Assembly (NCBI GenBank): GCA_019418625.1
Contig: DYBL01000053.1
Location: 1 to 16,751 of the forward strand
DNA: 16,751 bases
Source of the DNA: Clostridiales bacterium
GTDB taxonomy: Bacteria; Bacillota; Clostridia; Oscillospirales; Oscillospiraceae
Direction: 5' to 3'
Part shown: piece after piece, positions 1-6,728 of the stretch
How positions within the stretch are numbered: position 1 is the first letter of the stretch
How the letters are laid out: every line of letters starts with the position of its first letter
Program-made: the position numbers and the translations under genes
Notes under the pieces: generated by a model
What the model was told of the DNA's origin: nothing
What the model saw: only the letters and a program-made list of their open reading frames with translations
Database searches by the model: none

Positions 1-70
1 ACCCAAAGCCGCTCCATCCCGGCGCCGCCCTGGCGGTGGCCGCCGGCGCCGGGATGGAGCGGCTTTGGGT
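1..70. repeat. Perfect 26-bp inverted repeat at the window edge
   Basis: Bases 1-26 are the exact reverse complement of bases 45-70, separated by an 18-base loop. The right arm is ordinary moeA coding sequence, since it runs straight into the conserved TGDEL region. The left arm translates in the same open frame but shows no recognisable MoeA similarity. A perfect fold-back starting at base 1 is typical of a contig-end or chimeric-read artefact, though a genuine hairpin cannot be excluded from this window alone. Confidence 0.9.
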
Positions 71-743
71 ATGCCGCCGGGCCCGTACGGCCGTCATTGC
101 CACGGGGGACGAGCTGTGCGCCCCCGGATGCCCGCTGCCGCCGGGGAAGGTCTACGATGTCAACACGGCCTACCTGGAAGCGAGACTGGGGCAGCTGGGC
201 ATGCCGCAGGATGTGAGCATCCGGTCCGGTGACACGCTGGAGGGCATCGTCCGTGCGCTGGAGGCGTGCGCCGGGAGTGATCTGATCGTCACCACCGGCG
301 GGGTATCCGTGGGGGAACGGGACCTGATGGAACCGGCGCTGACGGCCTGGGGCGCGGAGGTGGTCTTTCACGGTGTGGCCATGAAGCCGGGCATGCCCAC
401 GCTGCTGGCCCGCCGGGGCGGCACAGTGGTCCTGGCCCTCTCCGGCAATCCCTTTGCGGCCGCAGTGGCGTTCGAGCTGTTTGCCCGGCCTGTTTTGGGA
501 CGGATGACGGAGGCGCCGGGACTGGAGATGGAGCGGACGACGGCCCTGGCGGCAGCGGATTTTCAAAAGCCGGGCGGTGCGGTCCGGCGGTATCTGCGGG
601 GGCGGCTGGAGCGCGGAACGGTAACGGTGCCCGGCGCCCAGCGCAACGGCCAGATGCGCAGTATGGTGGGGTGCAACTGCCTGGTAGAGCTGCCCGGCGG
701 CGCCATGCGGCGGGGGGACCGGGTGGATATCTTGATTTTGTAA
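3..743 (+). CDS. moeA: MoeA-like molybdopterin molybdenumtransferase, 5'-partial
   Basis: C-terminal part of a MoeA-family enzyme, which inserts molybdate into adenylylated molybdopterin in the cytoplasm to form molybdenum cofactor. Visible family motifs in order are a TGDEL segment, VYDVNTAYL, the TTGGVSVGERDL loop of the MoCF-binding domain, a MKPGMP segment and LSGNPFAA. They are followed by a C-terminal beta-barrel-like domain ending in RGDRVDILIL. The full family length is about 400 residues, so the N-terminal third or more lies to the left of the window. The frame is open to base 3. The GTG at 36 is not a convincing start, because it lies in the loop of the terminal inverted repeat. The stop is TAA at 741-743, and mobA follows 15 bases later with its Shine-Dalgarno directly after the stop. 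The two are clearly one operon and pathway. Confidence 0.88.
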   Translation, partial: PKPLHPGAALAVAAGAGMERLWVCRRARTAVIATGDELCAPGCPLPPGKVYDVNTAYLEARLGQLGMPQDVSIRSGDTLEGIVRALEACAGSDLIVTTGGVSVGERDLMEPALTAWGAEVVFHGVAMKPGMPTLLARRGGTVVLALSGNPFAAAVAFELFARPVLGRMTEAPGLEMERTTALAAADFQKPGGAVRRYLRGRLERGTVTVPGAQRNGQMRSMVGCNCLVELPGGAMRRGDRVDILIL

Positions 744-758
744 GAGGAGGACGGTGTG

Positions 759-1379
759 ATGGCAATTCCTGCGGAGCGCTGCGGCGCGGTGATTTTGTGC
801 GGGGGACAGTCCCGCCGCATGGGAACATGCAAGGCGCTGCTGACGGTGGACGGTGTGCCGGTGCTGCATCGCTTGGCCGGGGAGCTGTCCTTTTTTGAAG
901 AGCGGCTCCTCTCCGCCAATGACGCCGCTCTGGGCGCGGGCCTTTCCTGGACGCTGGTGGAGGACCGCTTTCCGGGCCTGGGACCCGGGGCGGGCCTGCA
1001 TGCGGCGCTGCTGGCATCAAAAAAGGACGCGCTTTTGTGCGTTCCCTGCGACCTGCCCGCTTTTTCGGAGCAGGCGGCCCGGTGCTTGCTGTTCCATTTC
1101 CCGCAGGACTGCGCCGCCATGGTGTGCCGGGACGGAGCGGGGCAGCTCCACCCCCTGTGCGGGATCTACACCCGGCGGATGCTGCCGGCGCTGGAACGGC
1201 GTCTGGCCGCAGGCCGCTGCCGGATGATGGAGCTTTTGGAGGATGCGCCCACGGCGGTGCTGGATACGGGGGCGCTGCTGCCGGACGACGTGTTTTTCAA
1301 TATGAATACGCCTGGGGATCATCGCCTGGCGGAAGAGATCGTGCGGATAGAAAAACAGCGCGGCAGAGCCGACTTGTAA
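759..1379 (+). CDS. mobA: Molybdenum cofactor guanylyltransferase MobA
   Basis: 206-aa nucleotidyltransferase that transfers GMP from GTP to molybdenum cofactor, giving the guanine dinucleotide form. The N-terminal signature ILCGGQSRRMG lies at about residues 12-22 with the conserved Lys25. The metal-binding Asp is D98 in PCDLP, and the late NMNTP motif is at 181-185, all as expected for MobA. Length is normal (about 190-210 aa). I chose ATG 759 over the adjacent GTG 756 because GGAGG at 746-750 then has an 8-base spacing. It sits immediately downstream of moeA, consistent with sequential steps of cofactor maturation. The stop codon lies in the loop of the downstream terminator hairpin. Confidence 0.9.
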   Translation: MAIPAERCGAVILCGGQSRRMGTCKALLTVDGVPVLHRLAGELSFFEERLLSANDAALGAGLSWTLVEDRFPGLGPGAGLHAALLASKKDALLCVPCDLPAFSEQAARCLLFHFPQDCAAMVCRDGAGQLHPLCGIYTRRMLPALERRLAAGRCRMMELLEDAPTAVLDTGALLPDDVFFNMNTPGDHRLAEEIVRIEKQRGRADL

Positions 1380-1400
1380 AACGGCTCTGCCGCGCTGTTT
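1353..1400. terminator. Bidirectional hairpin terminator between mobA and the XRE gene
   Basis: Two perfect 19-base arms (1353-1371 and 1382-1400) enclose a 10-base loop that contains the mobA stop codon. On the minus strand the stem is followed by TTTTT, making it a good intrinsic terminator for the leftward XRE transcript. On the plus strand the T run is only three bases, so it is weaker for mobA. It separates two convergent genes. Confidence 0.85.
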
Positions 1401-1409
1401 GCGGCATGT

Positions 1410-1988
1410 TTACGGGGCAGCAGACGGAGGCGCTTTGCGGGCACGGATGGCCCGGCGCAGCTGTCCGGCCCATGTTTTGAGCGGCTGCCAAAAGGACAAG
1501 ACCAGCCCCGCCGCGATCAGCAGGCACAGCAGGCTGACCAAAAGCTCCAGATCATATTCGGCGATGAAGTATTGGAGGCTGTGTCCGGTCTGTTCGCTGC
1601 TCCAGTGATACCATTTTTGGCCTGTGGCATCGTACGAGATACGGGGGACCATGACGGCGATGGCGCGGGAGAGCAGATAAATGATAAAATTGCCCAGCAG
1701 TCCGGCTGCGGCCAGGCATACGCCGGCCAGGCGCCGCTTTTTTTCACCGGACCAGCCGCGGGGGTGCGCTGAGACCGGGGGCGTGGGGGCACTTTCGTCG
1801 CACAGCAGACTGTCGGCGGTGACACCGAAGAGGCGGCTCAGCTGCAGCAGGTTGCCGGCGTCCGGCAGAGCGCTTCCGGTCTCCCAGCGGGAGACAGCCT
1901 GCCGGGAAACGCCCAGCTGTTCTGCCAGTGCCTCCTGTGAAAGCCCCTGCTGCTTGCGCAGGAGCAGGATCTTTTCTGAAAGATGCAT
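1410..1988 (-). CDS. Membrane-anchored XRE-family transcriptional regulator
   Basis: 192-aa protein with an N-terminal XRE/Cro helix-turn-helix at about residues 6-60, including LSQEALAEQLGVSRQAVSRW, followed by a short linker. Two hydrophobic segments lie at about 87-114 and 147-167, separated by a 30-residue loop rich in aromatic and polar residues. The tail is basic. This architecture is common in Clostridia and suggests a DNA-binding domain tethered to the membrane that senses an envelope or external signal. The signal and targets are unknown. ATG 1988 is preceded by AGGAGG with 8-base spacing; the frame stays open upstream to 2093 but without a ribosome binding site. It is transcribed toward mobA and ends at the shared terminator. 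It lies downstream of the UppS-like gene but has its own promoter. Confidence 0.85.
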   Translation of the reverse strand: MHLSEKILLLRKQQGLSQEALAEQLGVSRQAVSRWETGSALPDAGNLLQLSRLFGVTADSLLCDESAPTPPVSAHPRGWSGEKKRRLAGVCLAAAGLLGNFIIYLLSRAIAVMVPRISYDATGQKWYHWSSEQTGHSLQYFIAEYDLELLVSLLCLLIAAGLVLSFWQPLKTWAGQLRRAIRARKAPPSAAP

Positions 1989-2016
1989 GGTCGTGACCTC
2001 CTGTTGGGATGGGCCC

Positions 2017-2025
2017 AGTATAGCA
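2017..2025 (-). promoter_or_regulatory. Extended -10 promoter of the XRE gene
   Basis: On the minus strand the sequence reads TGCTATACT: an extended -10 (TGn) followed by TATACT, about 30 bases before the XRE start codon. No good -35 box is present at the usual distance, as is common for extended -10 promoters. Two copies of a 10-base direct repeat lie just upstream. Confidence 0.55.
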
Positions 2026-2030
2026 GATGG

Positions 2031-2070
2031 AGCGGCGCAATGCCACCGCATCTGCGCGGCAGCGGCGCAA
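2031..2070. repeat. Pair of 10-bp direct repeats upstream of the XRE promoter
   Basis: AGCGGCGCAA occurs at 2031-2040 and again at 2061-2070, start-to-start distance 30 bases, roughly three helical turns. The nearer copy covers the -35 zone of the XRE promoter. This spacing would suit a dimeric regulator, possibly the XRE protein itself, but that is inference. Confidence 0.45.
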
Positions 2071-2159
2071 CAAGAGGTTACATCTGTTTGCAAAAGGCGG
2101 AGGAGCCATTGACGCGGGCCGGATGCGCTCCGGAAAATGCCGCAATGCCGGGGGTGGGA

Positions 2160-2801
2160 TCAGCCGCCCAGGGTCACATCCTGCTTTTGGTACCACTGCA
2201 GCGCCTGAAAGAAGTCCTCCGGCTGAAAATCGGGCCACAGCCGGTCCACCACATAGAAATCTGCATAGACGGACTGGACCGGCAGAAAACCGGACAGACG
2301 GCGCATCCCGCCCCAGCGGATCACCAGCTCCACCCGGGAGACATCGTGGGAGCGAAGCTGGCCGCGGATCTTGTCCCGGCGTGTGCCCGGCGTATGCAAT
2401 TGGGTCAGGTCCCATTCCCACCCGTAGTTTACGAGAAAATTGACACGGGTGCCGCCGCCGTTGAAGTCCGTTCGGGTGGTGTACGGCAGCAGCGCCCGGG
2501 GAAATGTCGGGGCATCCTGGTCGCCGATCACGAGAAGGGAGACTGCCTCCGTTGCGATCAGTTCCACAGCTTCTGTACAGGCCTGAGAAAACGCCCGGAC
2601 TTGTTCCGGAGGCCGCCCGCAGTTGTCGGTCGTGAATCCGTAATACGTGATTTCCTGAACGCCCGCCTGCTTGGCCAGCCGCAATAGCTCCAGCCCGGGC
2701 GTAAGGCCGTGGGCGTAGCCGTCCTTTTTTTCCAGTCCGGCCCGTTTGGCCCAGCGCCGGTTCCCGTCCGGAATGATGCCGATGTGTTTTGGGATCCGCA
2801 T
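2160..2801 (-). CDS. Divergent short cis-prenyltransferase (undecaprenyl diphosphate synthase family)
   Basis: 213-aa protein of the UppS/cis-isoprenyl diphosphate synthase family, which condenses isopentenyl diphosphate units onto an allylic primer to make polyprenyl carrier lipid. The N-terminal catalytic motif GIIPDGNRRWAKR carries the expected Asp12. A degenerate FSTENW-type motif (GFTTDNCGRP, about 55-64) and the C-terminal pattern IRWGGMRRLSGF...WPDF (about 161-192) fit the fold. It is shorter than typical UppS (about 240-250 aa). Two normally conserved acidic positions differ: RTGGE reads RWGGM, and the Mg2+-binding Glu in the YAE segment reads YAD (Asp181). The start at ATG 2801 has AAGGAGGTGG upstream. 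It is probably a paralogue with altered chain length or substrate, or with reduced activity; a housekeeping UppS elsewhere in the genome is likely. The neighbours give no pathway clue. Confidence 0.82.
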   Translation of the reverse strand: MRIPKHIGIIPDGNRRWAKRAGLEKKDGYAHGLTPGLELLRLAKQAGVQEITYYGFTTDNCGRPPEQVRAFSQACTEAVELIATEAVSLLVIGDQDAPTFPRALLPYTTRTDFNGGGTRVNFLVNYGWEWDLTQLHTPGTRRDKIRGQLRSHDVSRVELVIRWGGMRRLSGFLPVQSVYADFYVVDRLWPDFQPEDFFQALQWYQKQDVTLGG

Positions 2802-2861
2802 GAGACCACCTCCTTCCATGGAGTATGGGGCATCGAGCGCTGATTTATACATAAAATGGAA

Positions 2862-2904
2862 AAACAGGCCCCGGCGGACCGATCCGGTCTGCCGGGGCCT
2901 GTTT
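2862..2904 (-). terminator. Intrinsic terminator upstream of the UppS-like gene
   Basis: Arms 2862-2880 and 2886-2904 pair over 19 bases with one G-U-type mismatch around a 5-base loop. On the minus strand the stem ends in a run of T (TTTTTCC). It would terminate leftward transcription from the decayed antiporter gene before the UppS-like gene. Confidence 0.75.
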
Positions 2905-2913
2905 GATTGGCAC

Positions 2914-3102
2914 TCAGAGGAGGAAGCCTGCGATCACGTACAGCACCATGGACGCGCCGGTAAAGCACAGGGCGTAGGGCGTCTGGGTCTTCACGTGGTC
3001 AATGATGTTGCAGCCGGTGGTGGCGCAGGACATGAAGGAAGGGAGGCAGAAGCACTGGCCTCTGGCGGGAAATATAAAAAAGACTGTAACCATGGCGGTC
3101 AC
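2914..3102 (-). pseudogene. C-terminal remnant of an NhaC-type Na+/H+ antiporter
   Basis: A 62-codon open stretch ends in TGCNIIDHVKTQTPYAL followed by a hydrophobic helix and GFLL. This resembles the C-terminus of NhaC-family antiporters, where a cysteine-rich segment precedes IDHVxTQxPYA and the last membrane helix. The upstream part, including the conserved SPISDTT segment expected just before, is not readable in any frame here. There is no ribosome binding site at the nominal GTG start (3102). I therefore read it as the tail of a truncated gene. Its own terminator (2862-2904) is still in place. The loss of its upstream part at the CRISPR side suggests a past rearrangement between this gene and the array. 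Confidence 0.55.
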
Positions 3103-3143
3103 AGTTTTTTAAACCAAGCGGCATTATACAGCTTACACATTGC

Positions 3144-3179
3144 AAAAAAATCGGAGTGACCAAATTCGGTCACTCCGAT
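3144..3179 (-). terminator. Intrinsic terminator of the CRISPR array transcript
   Basis: Perfect 12-bp stem (3150-3161 with 3168-3179) and a 6-base loop, followed on the minus strand by seven T residues (3150-3144). It lies 48 bases beyond the last decayed repeat in the direction of array transcription, so it should end the pre-crRNA. Confidence 0.8.
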
Positions 3180-3227
3180 GAAAGAAGCAACAAATTGCGG
3201 CCGCCTCGGTGCTTTAAACGACTTTTT

Positions 3228-3395
3228 GTTTCAATTCACGTTCCCCGCGAGGAGAGCGACGGTATGGTCATAACAGGCAACCATCACACCAATAATATTT
3301 CAACCCGTGCTCCCCCGCAAGGAAAGTAATGTTGTCTCCTGGCCATCCCTGTTATAGTTGCGGATTTCAATTCACGCTCCCCGTGGAGGAGCGAC
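3228..3395 (-). repeat. Three decayed repeats at the leader-distal end
   Basis: Copies at 3228-3260 (four mismatches), 3297-3330 (many mismatches and one inserted C) and 3364-3395 (several mismatches and one base lost) are clearly derived from the array repeat. They still flank spacer-length DNA (3261-3296, 3331-3363, 3396-3432). The middle copy has largely lost the stem complementarity and probably cannot be processed. Confidence 0.9.
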
Positions 3396-5234
3396 GCGCC
3401 GGCTTCAACTTTGCTGGCATCAACAACAAGCTATTTCAATCCACGCTCCCCGCGAGGGGAGCGACCGACAACGCGCGCGCGGGGGCGTATGCGAGAATAT
3501 CTCATTTCAATCCACGCTCCCCGCGAGGGGAGCGACAATTTACACGAGTGATAGGGAGAGTATGAGAGGGATTTCAATCCACGCTCCCCGCGAGGGGAGC
3601 GACTTAGGCTGTAAGACGCCCCACCCTCATGATCTGTCATTTCAATCCACGCTCCCCGCGAGGGGAGCGACTGCAGCTGTGGACACTCTGATCCCGCAAA
3701 AAGACATTTCAATCCACGCTCCCCGCGAGGGGAGCGACCAACGGCTTCCACGGGGTGGAATCCGGTCTGGCTGAATTTCAATCCACGCTCCCCGCGAGGG
3801 GAGCGACGATCTGCTGCCGGACGCTCCGGGCGCTGAGGACATTTCAATCCACGCTCCCCGCGAGGGGAGCGACGTGCCGCCACCGCAGCATCCTGGCCAG
3901 GTATGCCCGATTTCAATCCACGCTCCCCGCGAGGGGAGCGACTCCAGGTCCTCATCCTTGGGATTGGGCCGGAACAGCAGATTTCAATCCACGCTCCCCG
4001 CGAGGGGAGCGACCCAGAAGGAGGGCTGACATGATCGGTAGATACAGATTTCAATCCACGCTCCCCGCGAGGGGAGCGACGGGGCCTCTCCCCCGTCGAT
4101 CCGCTCCCGGTGGCGATTTCAATCCACGCTCCCCGCGAGGGGAGCGACTAGTCCCTGCTCCACGTCTCAGGCATTATCCACTTATTTCAATCCACGCTCC
4201 CCGCGAGGGGAGCGACCTGTTCGTCACGGCTTTCTTCTTCGCCGATGTAGATTTCAATCCACGCTCCCCGCGAGGGGAGCGACCAGGATGGCACGGAAGC
4301 CGCCGCTCTGCTGGACCGCTTATTTCAATCCACGCTCCCCGCGAGGGGAGCGACTAAAGTGCGAAGCTGGCATCTGCGATATGGAAACATTTCAATCCAC
4401 GCTCCCCGCGAGGGGAGCGACTTCTCCTTTTCAAAATGTATTTTTGTGTTTCACGTATTTCAATCCACGCTCCCCGCGAGGGGAGCGACTTGCCGCTCTG
4501 CTGGACAACTTGCCGCCCGTCCAATTTCAATCCACGCTCCCCGCGAGGGGAGCGACGGTGCTCCTGCCCGCAAGGTACTGGCCCAGCTCCGATTTCAATC
4601 CACGCTCCCCGCGAGGGGAGCGACTCTACGTCCTCGTAGACACACCATTTTGCTACCTCATTTCAATCCACGCTCCCCGCGAGGGGAGCGACACATTGCA
4701 TCTGCTGCAGTCGTATCCAGTGTTGATTTCAATCCACGCTCCCCGCGAGGGGAGCGACAGCGCGGGAAAGACCGGTCTGGTCCATAGCCTCACATTTCAA
4801 TCCACGCTCCCCGCGAGGGGAGCGACGGCACTTGTCGCGGGATAAGTAGGGGCATCCCCATATTTCAATCCACGCTCCCCGCGAGGGGAGCGACCCAGTA
4901 TGCCGGATTTTTCTACCAGCGGCAGCAACGATTTCAATCCACGCTCCCCGCGAGGGGAGCGACTGTAGTCCATGCTCAGTCCTCCTTAAATCTTTCTCAT
5001 TTCAATCCACGCTCCCCGCGAGGGGAGCGACGTAGATGTCAAGATTCATCACTTCACCCCCACTATTTCAATCCACGCTCCCCGCGAGGGGAGCGACCAT
5101 TAAGGAGATGAACCATGACGGATCTGATAGAGATTTCAATCCACGCTCCCCGCGAGGGGAGCGACCGGATTTGCCCCGGCGGAGCTGTCCGTCTGGACCG
5201 GATTTCAATCCACGCTCCCCGCGAGGGGAGCGAC
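3228..5234 (-). CRISPR. Type I-C CRISPR array, 27 intact plus 3 decayed repeats
   Basis: The 33-bp repeat, read on the minus strand, begins GTCGCTCCCCTCGCGGGGAG and ends CGTGGATTGAAAT. It can fold into a perfect 8-bp stem (CGCTCCCC/GGGGAGCG) with a TCGC loop, leaving an 11-base TGGATTGAAAT handle. This is the type I-C repeat family, one base longer than the common 32. Intact, visually identical copies begin at 3433, 3504, 3571, 3639, 3706, 3775, 3841, 3910, 3981, 4048, 4116, 4184, 4251, 4322, 4389, 4457, 4524, 4592, 4660, 4726, 4794, 4862, 4931, 4999, 5065, 5133 and 5202. Three degenerate copies lie at 3228-3395. The 29 spacers are 33-38 bp long and no two are identical. Repeat orientation, the decayed end and cas gene direction all place the leader at 5235-5398, so the newest spacers are at the high-coordinate end. 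Confidence 0.98.
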
Positions 5235-5398
5235 AGCAAAAAAGCATAAATAAACGCCGTGAATTTATAATATTTTCACAAATTCTAGTGGAACTATGGG
5301 AACTACTGGCAAACAAACAGTCTCTCATCCAAAAGAAAATCGATTCCGCCTTCGTGCGAACCGACCAGATGATTTGTGTACGCTGCCGCTTCGCACTG
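5235..5398 (-). promoter_or_regulatory. CRISPR leader between cas2 and the first repeat
   Basis: This is the 164-base gene-free stretch between the cas2 stop and the leader-proximal repeat. It is AT-rich near the array, with a near-palindromic segment GTGAA...TTCAC at about 5259-5279, and a GGAACTA direct repeat at 5290-5296 and 5299-5305. Read leftward, a TAGAAT (-10-like) with a distant TTGCCA (19-base spacing) could be the array promoter, but this is weak. Its place and composition fit the leader that directs spacer insertion and array transcription. Confidence 0.75.
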
Positions 5399-5689
5399 TT
5401 ACAGGATCAACGGATCTTCCGGCAGATAGGAGGATTTGCAGCCGAAGTGCTCAATCTTGTTCTCGTAGCGTTTTCCAAGATAATAAAAGCGGAGGCTGTC
5501 TTTCTCCTGGTCCATGATAGACAGTAGTTTGGCCTGGAGCAGCTTACATTGGGCTGGGTCCAGCAGACATTCGAATACGGAGCATTGCACTCGCTGCCCG
5601 TAGTTGACGCACTGCCGGGCAATTTGGCGCAGACGCTTGCGCCCGGCAGCATCCTCTGTATTGACATCATAGGTAATCAGCACCAGCAT
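5399..5689 (-). CDS. cas2: CRISPR adaptation endoribonuclease-fold protein Cas2
   Basis: 96-aa Cas2, the structural dimer that bridges two Cas1 dimers during spacer integration. The N-terminus MLVLITYDVNTEDAAGRKRL carries the conserved YDVNT with Asp8. The C-terminus has the type I-C pattern ENKIEHFGCK...EDPLIL. ATG 5689 is chosen because it matches the usual Cas2 start and has GGAAGTGAT upstream; the longer open frame to 5737 lies inside cas1. Cas1 ends 7 bases upstream. It is the last gene of the cas operon and abuts the leader. Confidence 0.97.
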   Translation of the reverse strand: MLVLITYDVNTEDAAGRKRLRQIARQCVNYGQRVQCSVFECLLDPAQCKLLQAKLLSIMDQEKDSLRFYYLGKRYENKIEHFGCKSSYLPEDPLIL

Positions 5690-5696
5690 AGTATCA

Positions 5697-6728
5697 TCAC
5701 TTCCATAAGAAAGGCGGATAAGCCGACAGGTCACCACGCAGATACCGAGACAGCAGCAGGGCCTGCAGATAGGGAACGATCCCCCAGGGCACCTTTTCGC
5801 CCAAAAACGGATGGGTCAGGCTATCCTTTTTTCGCTCTTGCCAACGTTGGAGAAAGATACGCCTCCCACTGTCACTGAGAAATACACCGCCGCTCTCACG
5901 AAAGTCAAAATCTGATTTGTGAAAGATGCGGTTGTTGATGCAGGTCAGAACGAAGCGGTCTGCTATGCAGGGACGGAATTCCTCCATCAGATCCAACGCC
6001 AGAGAACTGCGGCCGGGACGGTCCCGGTGGAGGAAGCCTACATACGCGTCCAGGCCAACGCTTTCCAGAGCTGAGGCACAGTCGTGGGAAAGCAGACTGT
6101 AAGCAAAGGACAGAAGCGCGTTCACCGGGTCCATCGGTGGCCGACGGGTACGGGACTGGAAGTGAAATACAGACCGATCTCCCAGGATCATCTGGTCAAA
6201 TACGCCGAAATAGGCAGTAGCTCCAGCACCTTCCAATCCTCGCAGGCTATCCGGATTTGTCTCGCGTAAAAGCTGCGGGAGGAGGGTTTTGAGCTGGATG
6301 GAGACTGCTTCCATCTGCCGATCATCCACCCGGAGACCATGATCCCGGCGGGTACGCTCGATGCTCCAGCGGGCATTATGGATTTTGCCGAAAATCATCG
6401 TTCGGGCAATGGCGCAGCTTTGAGTGGGATCGTCTGCTGCCCGGTACTGTGCGCGGCGCAGCAGCACATTTCCGTTTGCTTCACCGGAGACCCGGGCCAG
6501 GAATTTTCCGCGGGGCGTGCAGAAAGATAACGAGATTCCGCGCTGTGCACAGGCTCCCATCAAAGCGGGAGATGCGCCTGCGTAGGAAAAGGAGAGAATG
6601 GCACAGAGCGTGTGGAGCGGATAGCGTGCCACCTCGTTTTTTTCCCGATTGGCGACGACATTTTCTCCGTCCAGGGAGAGATAAATGTCCTCTGAAGTCA
6701 CAAACAATGTGTTGAGCAGATGTCTCAT
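5697..6728 (-). CDS. cas1: CRISPR integrase Cas1 (type I-C)
   Basis: 343-aa Cas1, the metal-dependent integrase that inserts prespacers at the leader-proximal repeat together with Cas2. The catalytic residues are visible as Glu166 (RGLEGAGA), His234 (VGFLHRDRPGRSSLALD) and Asp246, followed by EEFRP. ATG 6728 overlaps the cas4 stop as ATGA and has GGAGG upstream; the longer open frame reaching 7151 is only overlap with cas4. Length is typical of I-C Cas1. It lies between cas4 and cas2, the usual order for this subtype. Confidence 0.98.
   Translation of the reverse strand: MRHLLNTLFVTSEDIYLSLDGENVVANREKNEVARYPLHTLCAILSFSYAGASPALMGACAQRGISLSFCTPRGKFLARVSGEANGNVLLRRAQYRAADDPTQSCAIARTMIFGKIHNARWSIERTRRDHGLRVDDRQMEAVSIQLKTLLPQLLRETNPDSLRGLEGAGATAYFGVFDQMILGDRSVFHFQSRTRRPPMDPVNALLSFAYSLLSHDCASALESVGLDAYVGFLHRDRPGRSSLALDLMEEFRPCIADRFVLTCINNRIFHKSDFDFRESGGVFLSDSGRRIFLQRWQERKKDSLTHPFLGEKVPWGIVPYLQALLLSRYLRGDLSAYPPFLWK

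Noticed and set aside
289..1120. Leftward frames of 185-243 codons opposite moeA and mobA
   Set aside because: High-GC antisense shadows with proline- and arginine-rich nonsense composition.
3329..4845. Open frames across the array encoding repeated IHAPREGSD or NPRSPRGER peptides
   Set aside because: They are translations of CRISPR repeats and spacers; the repeat length in these frames simply lacks stops. No ribosome binding sites.
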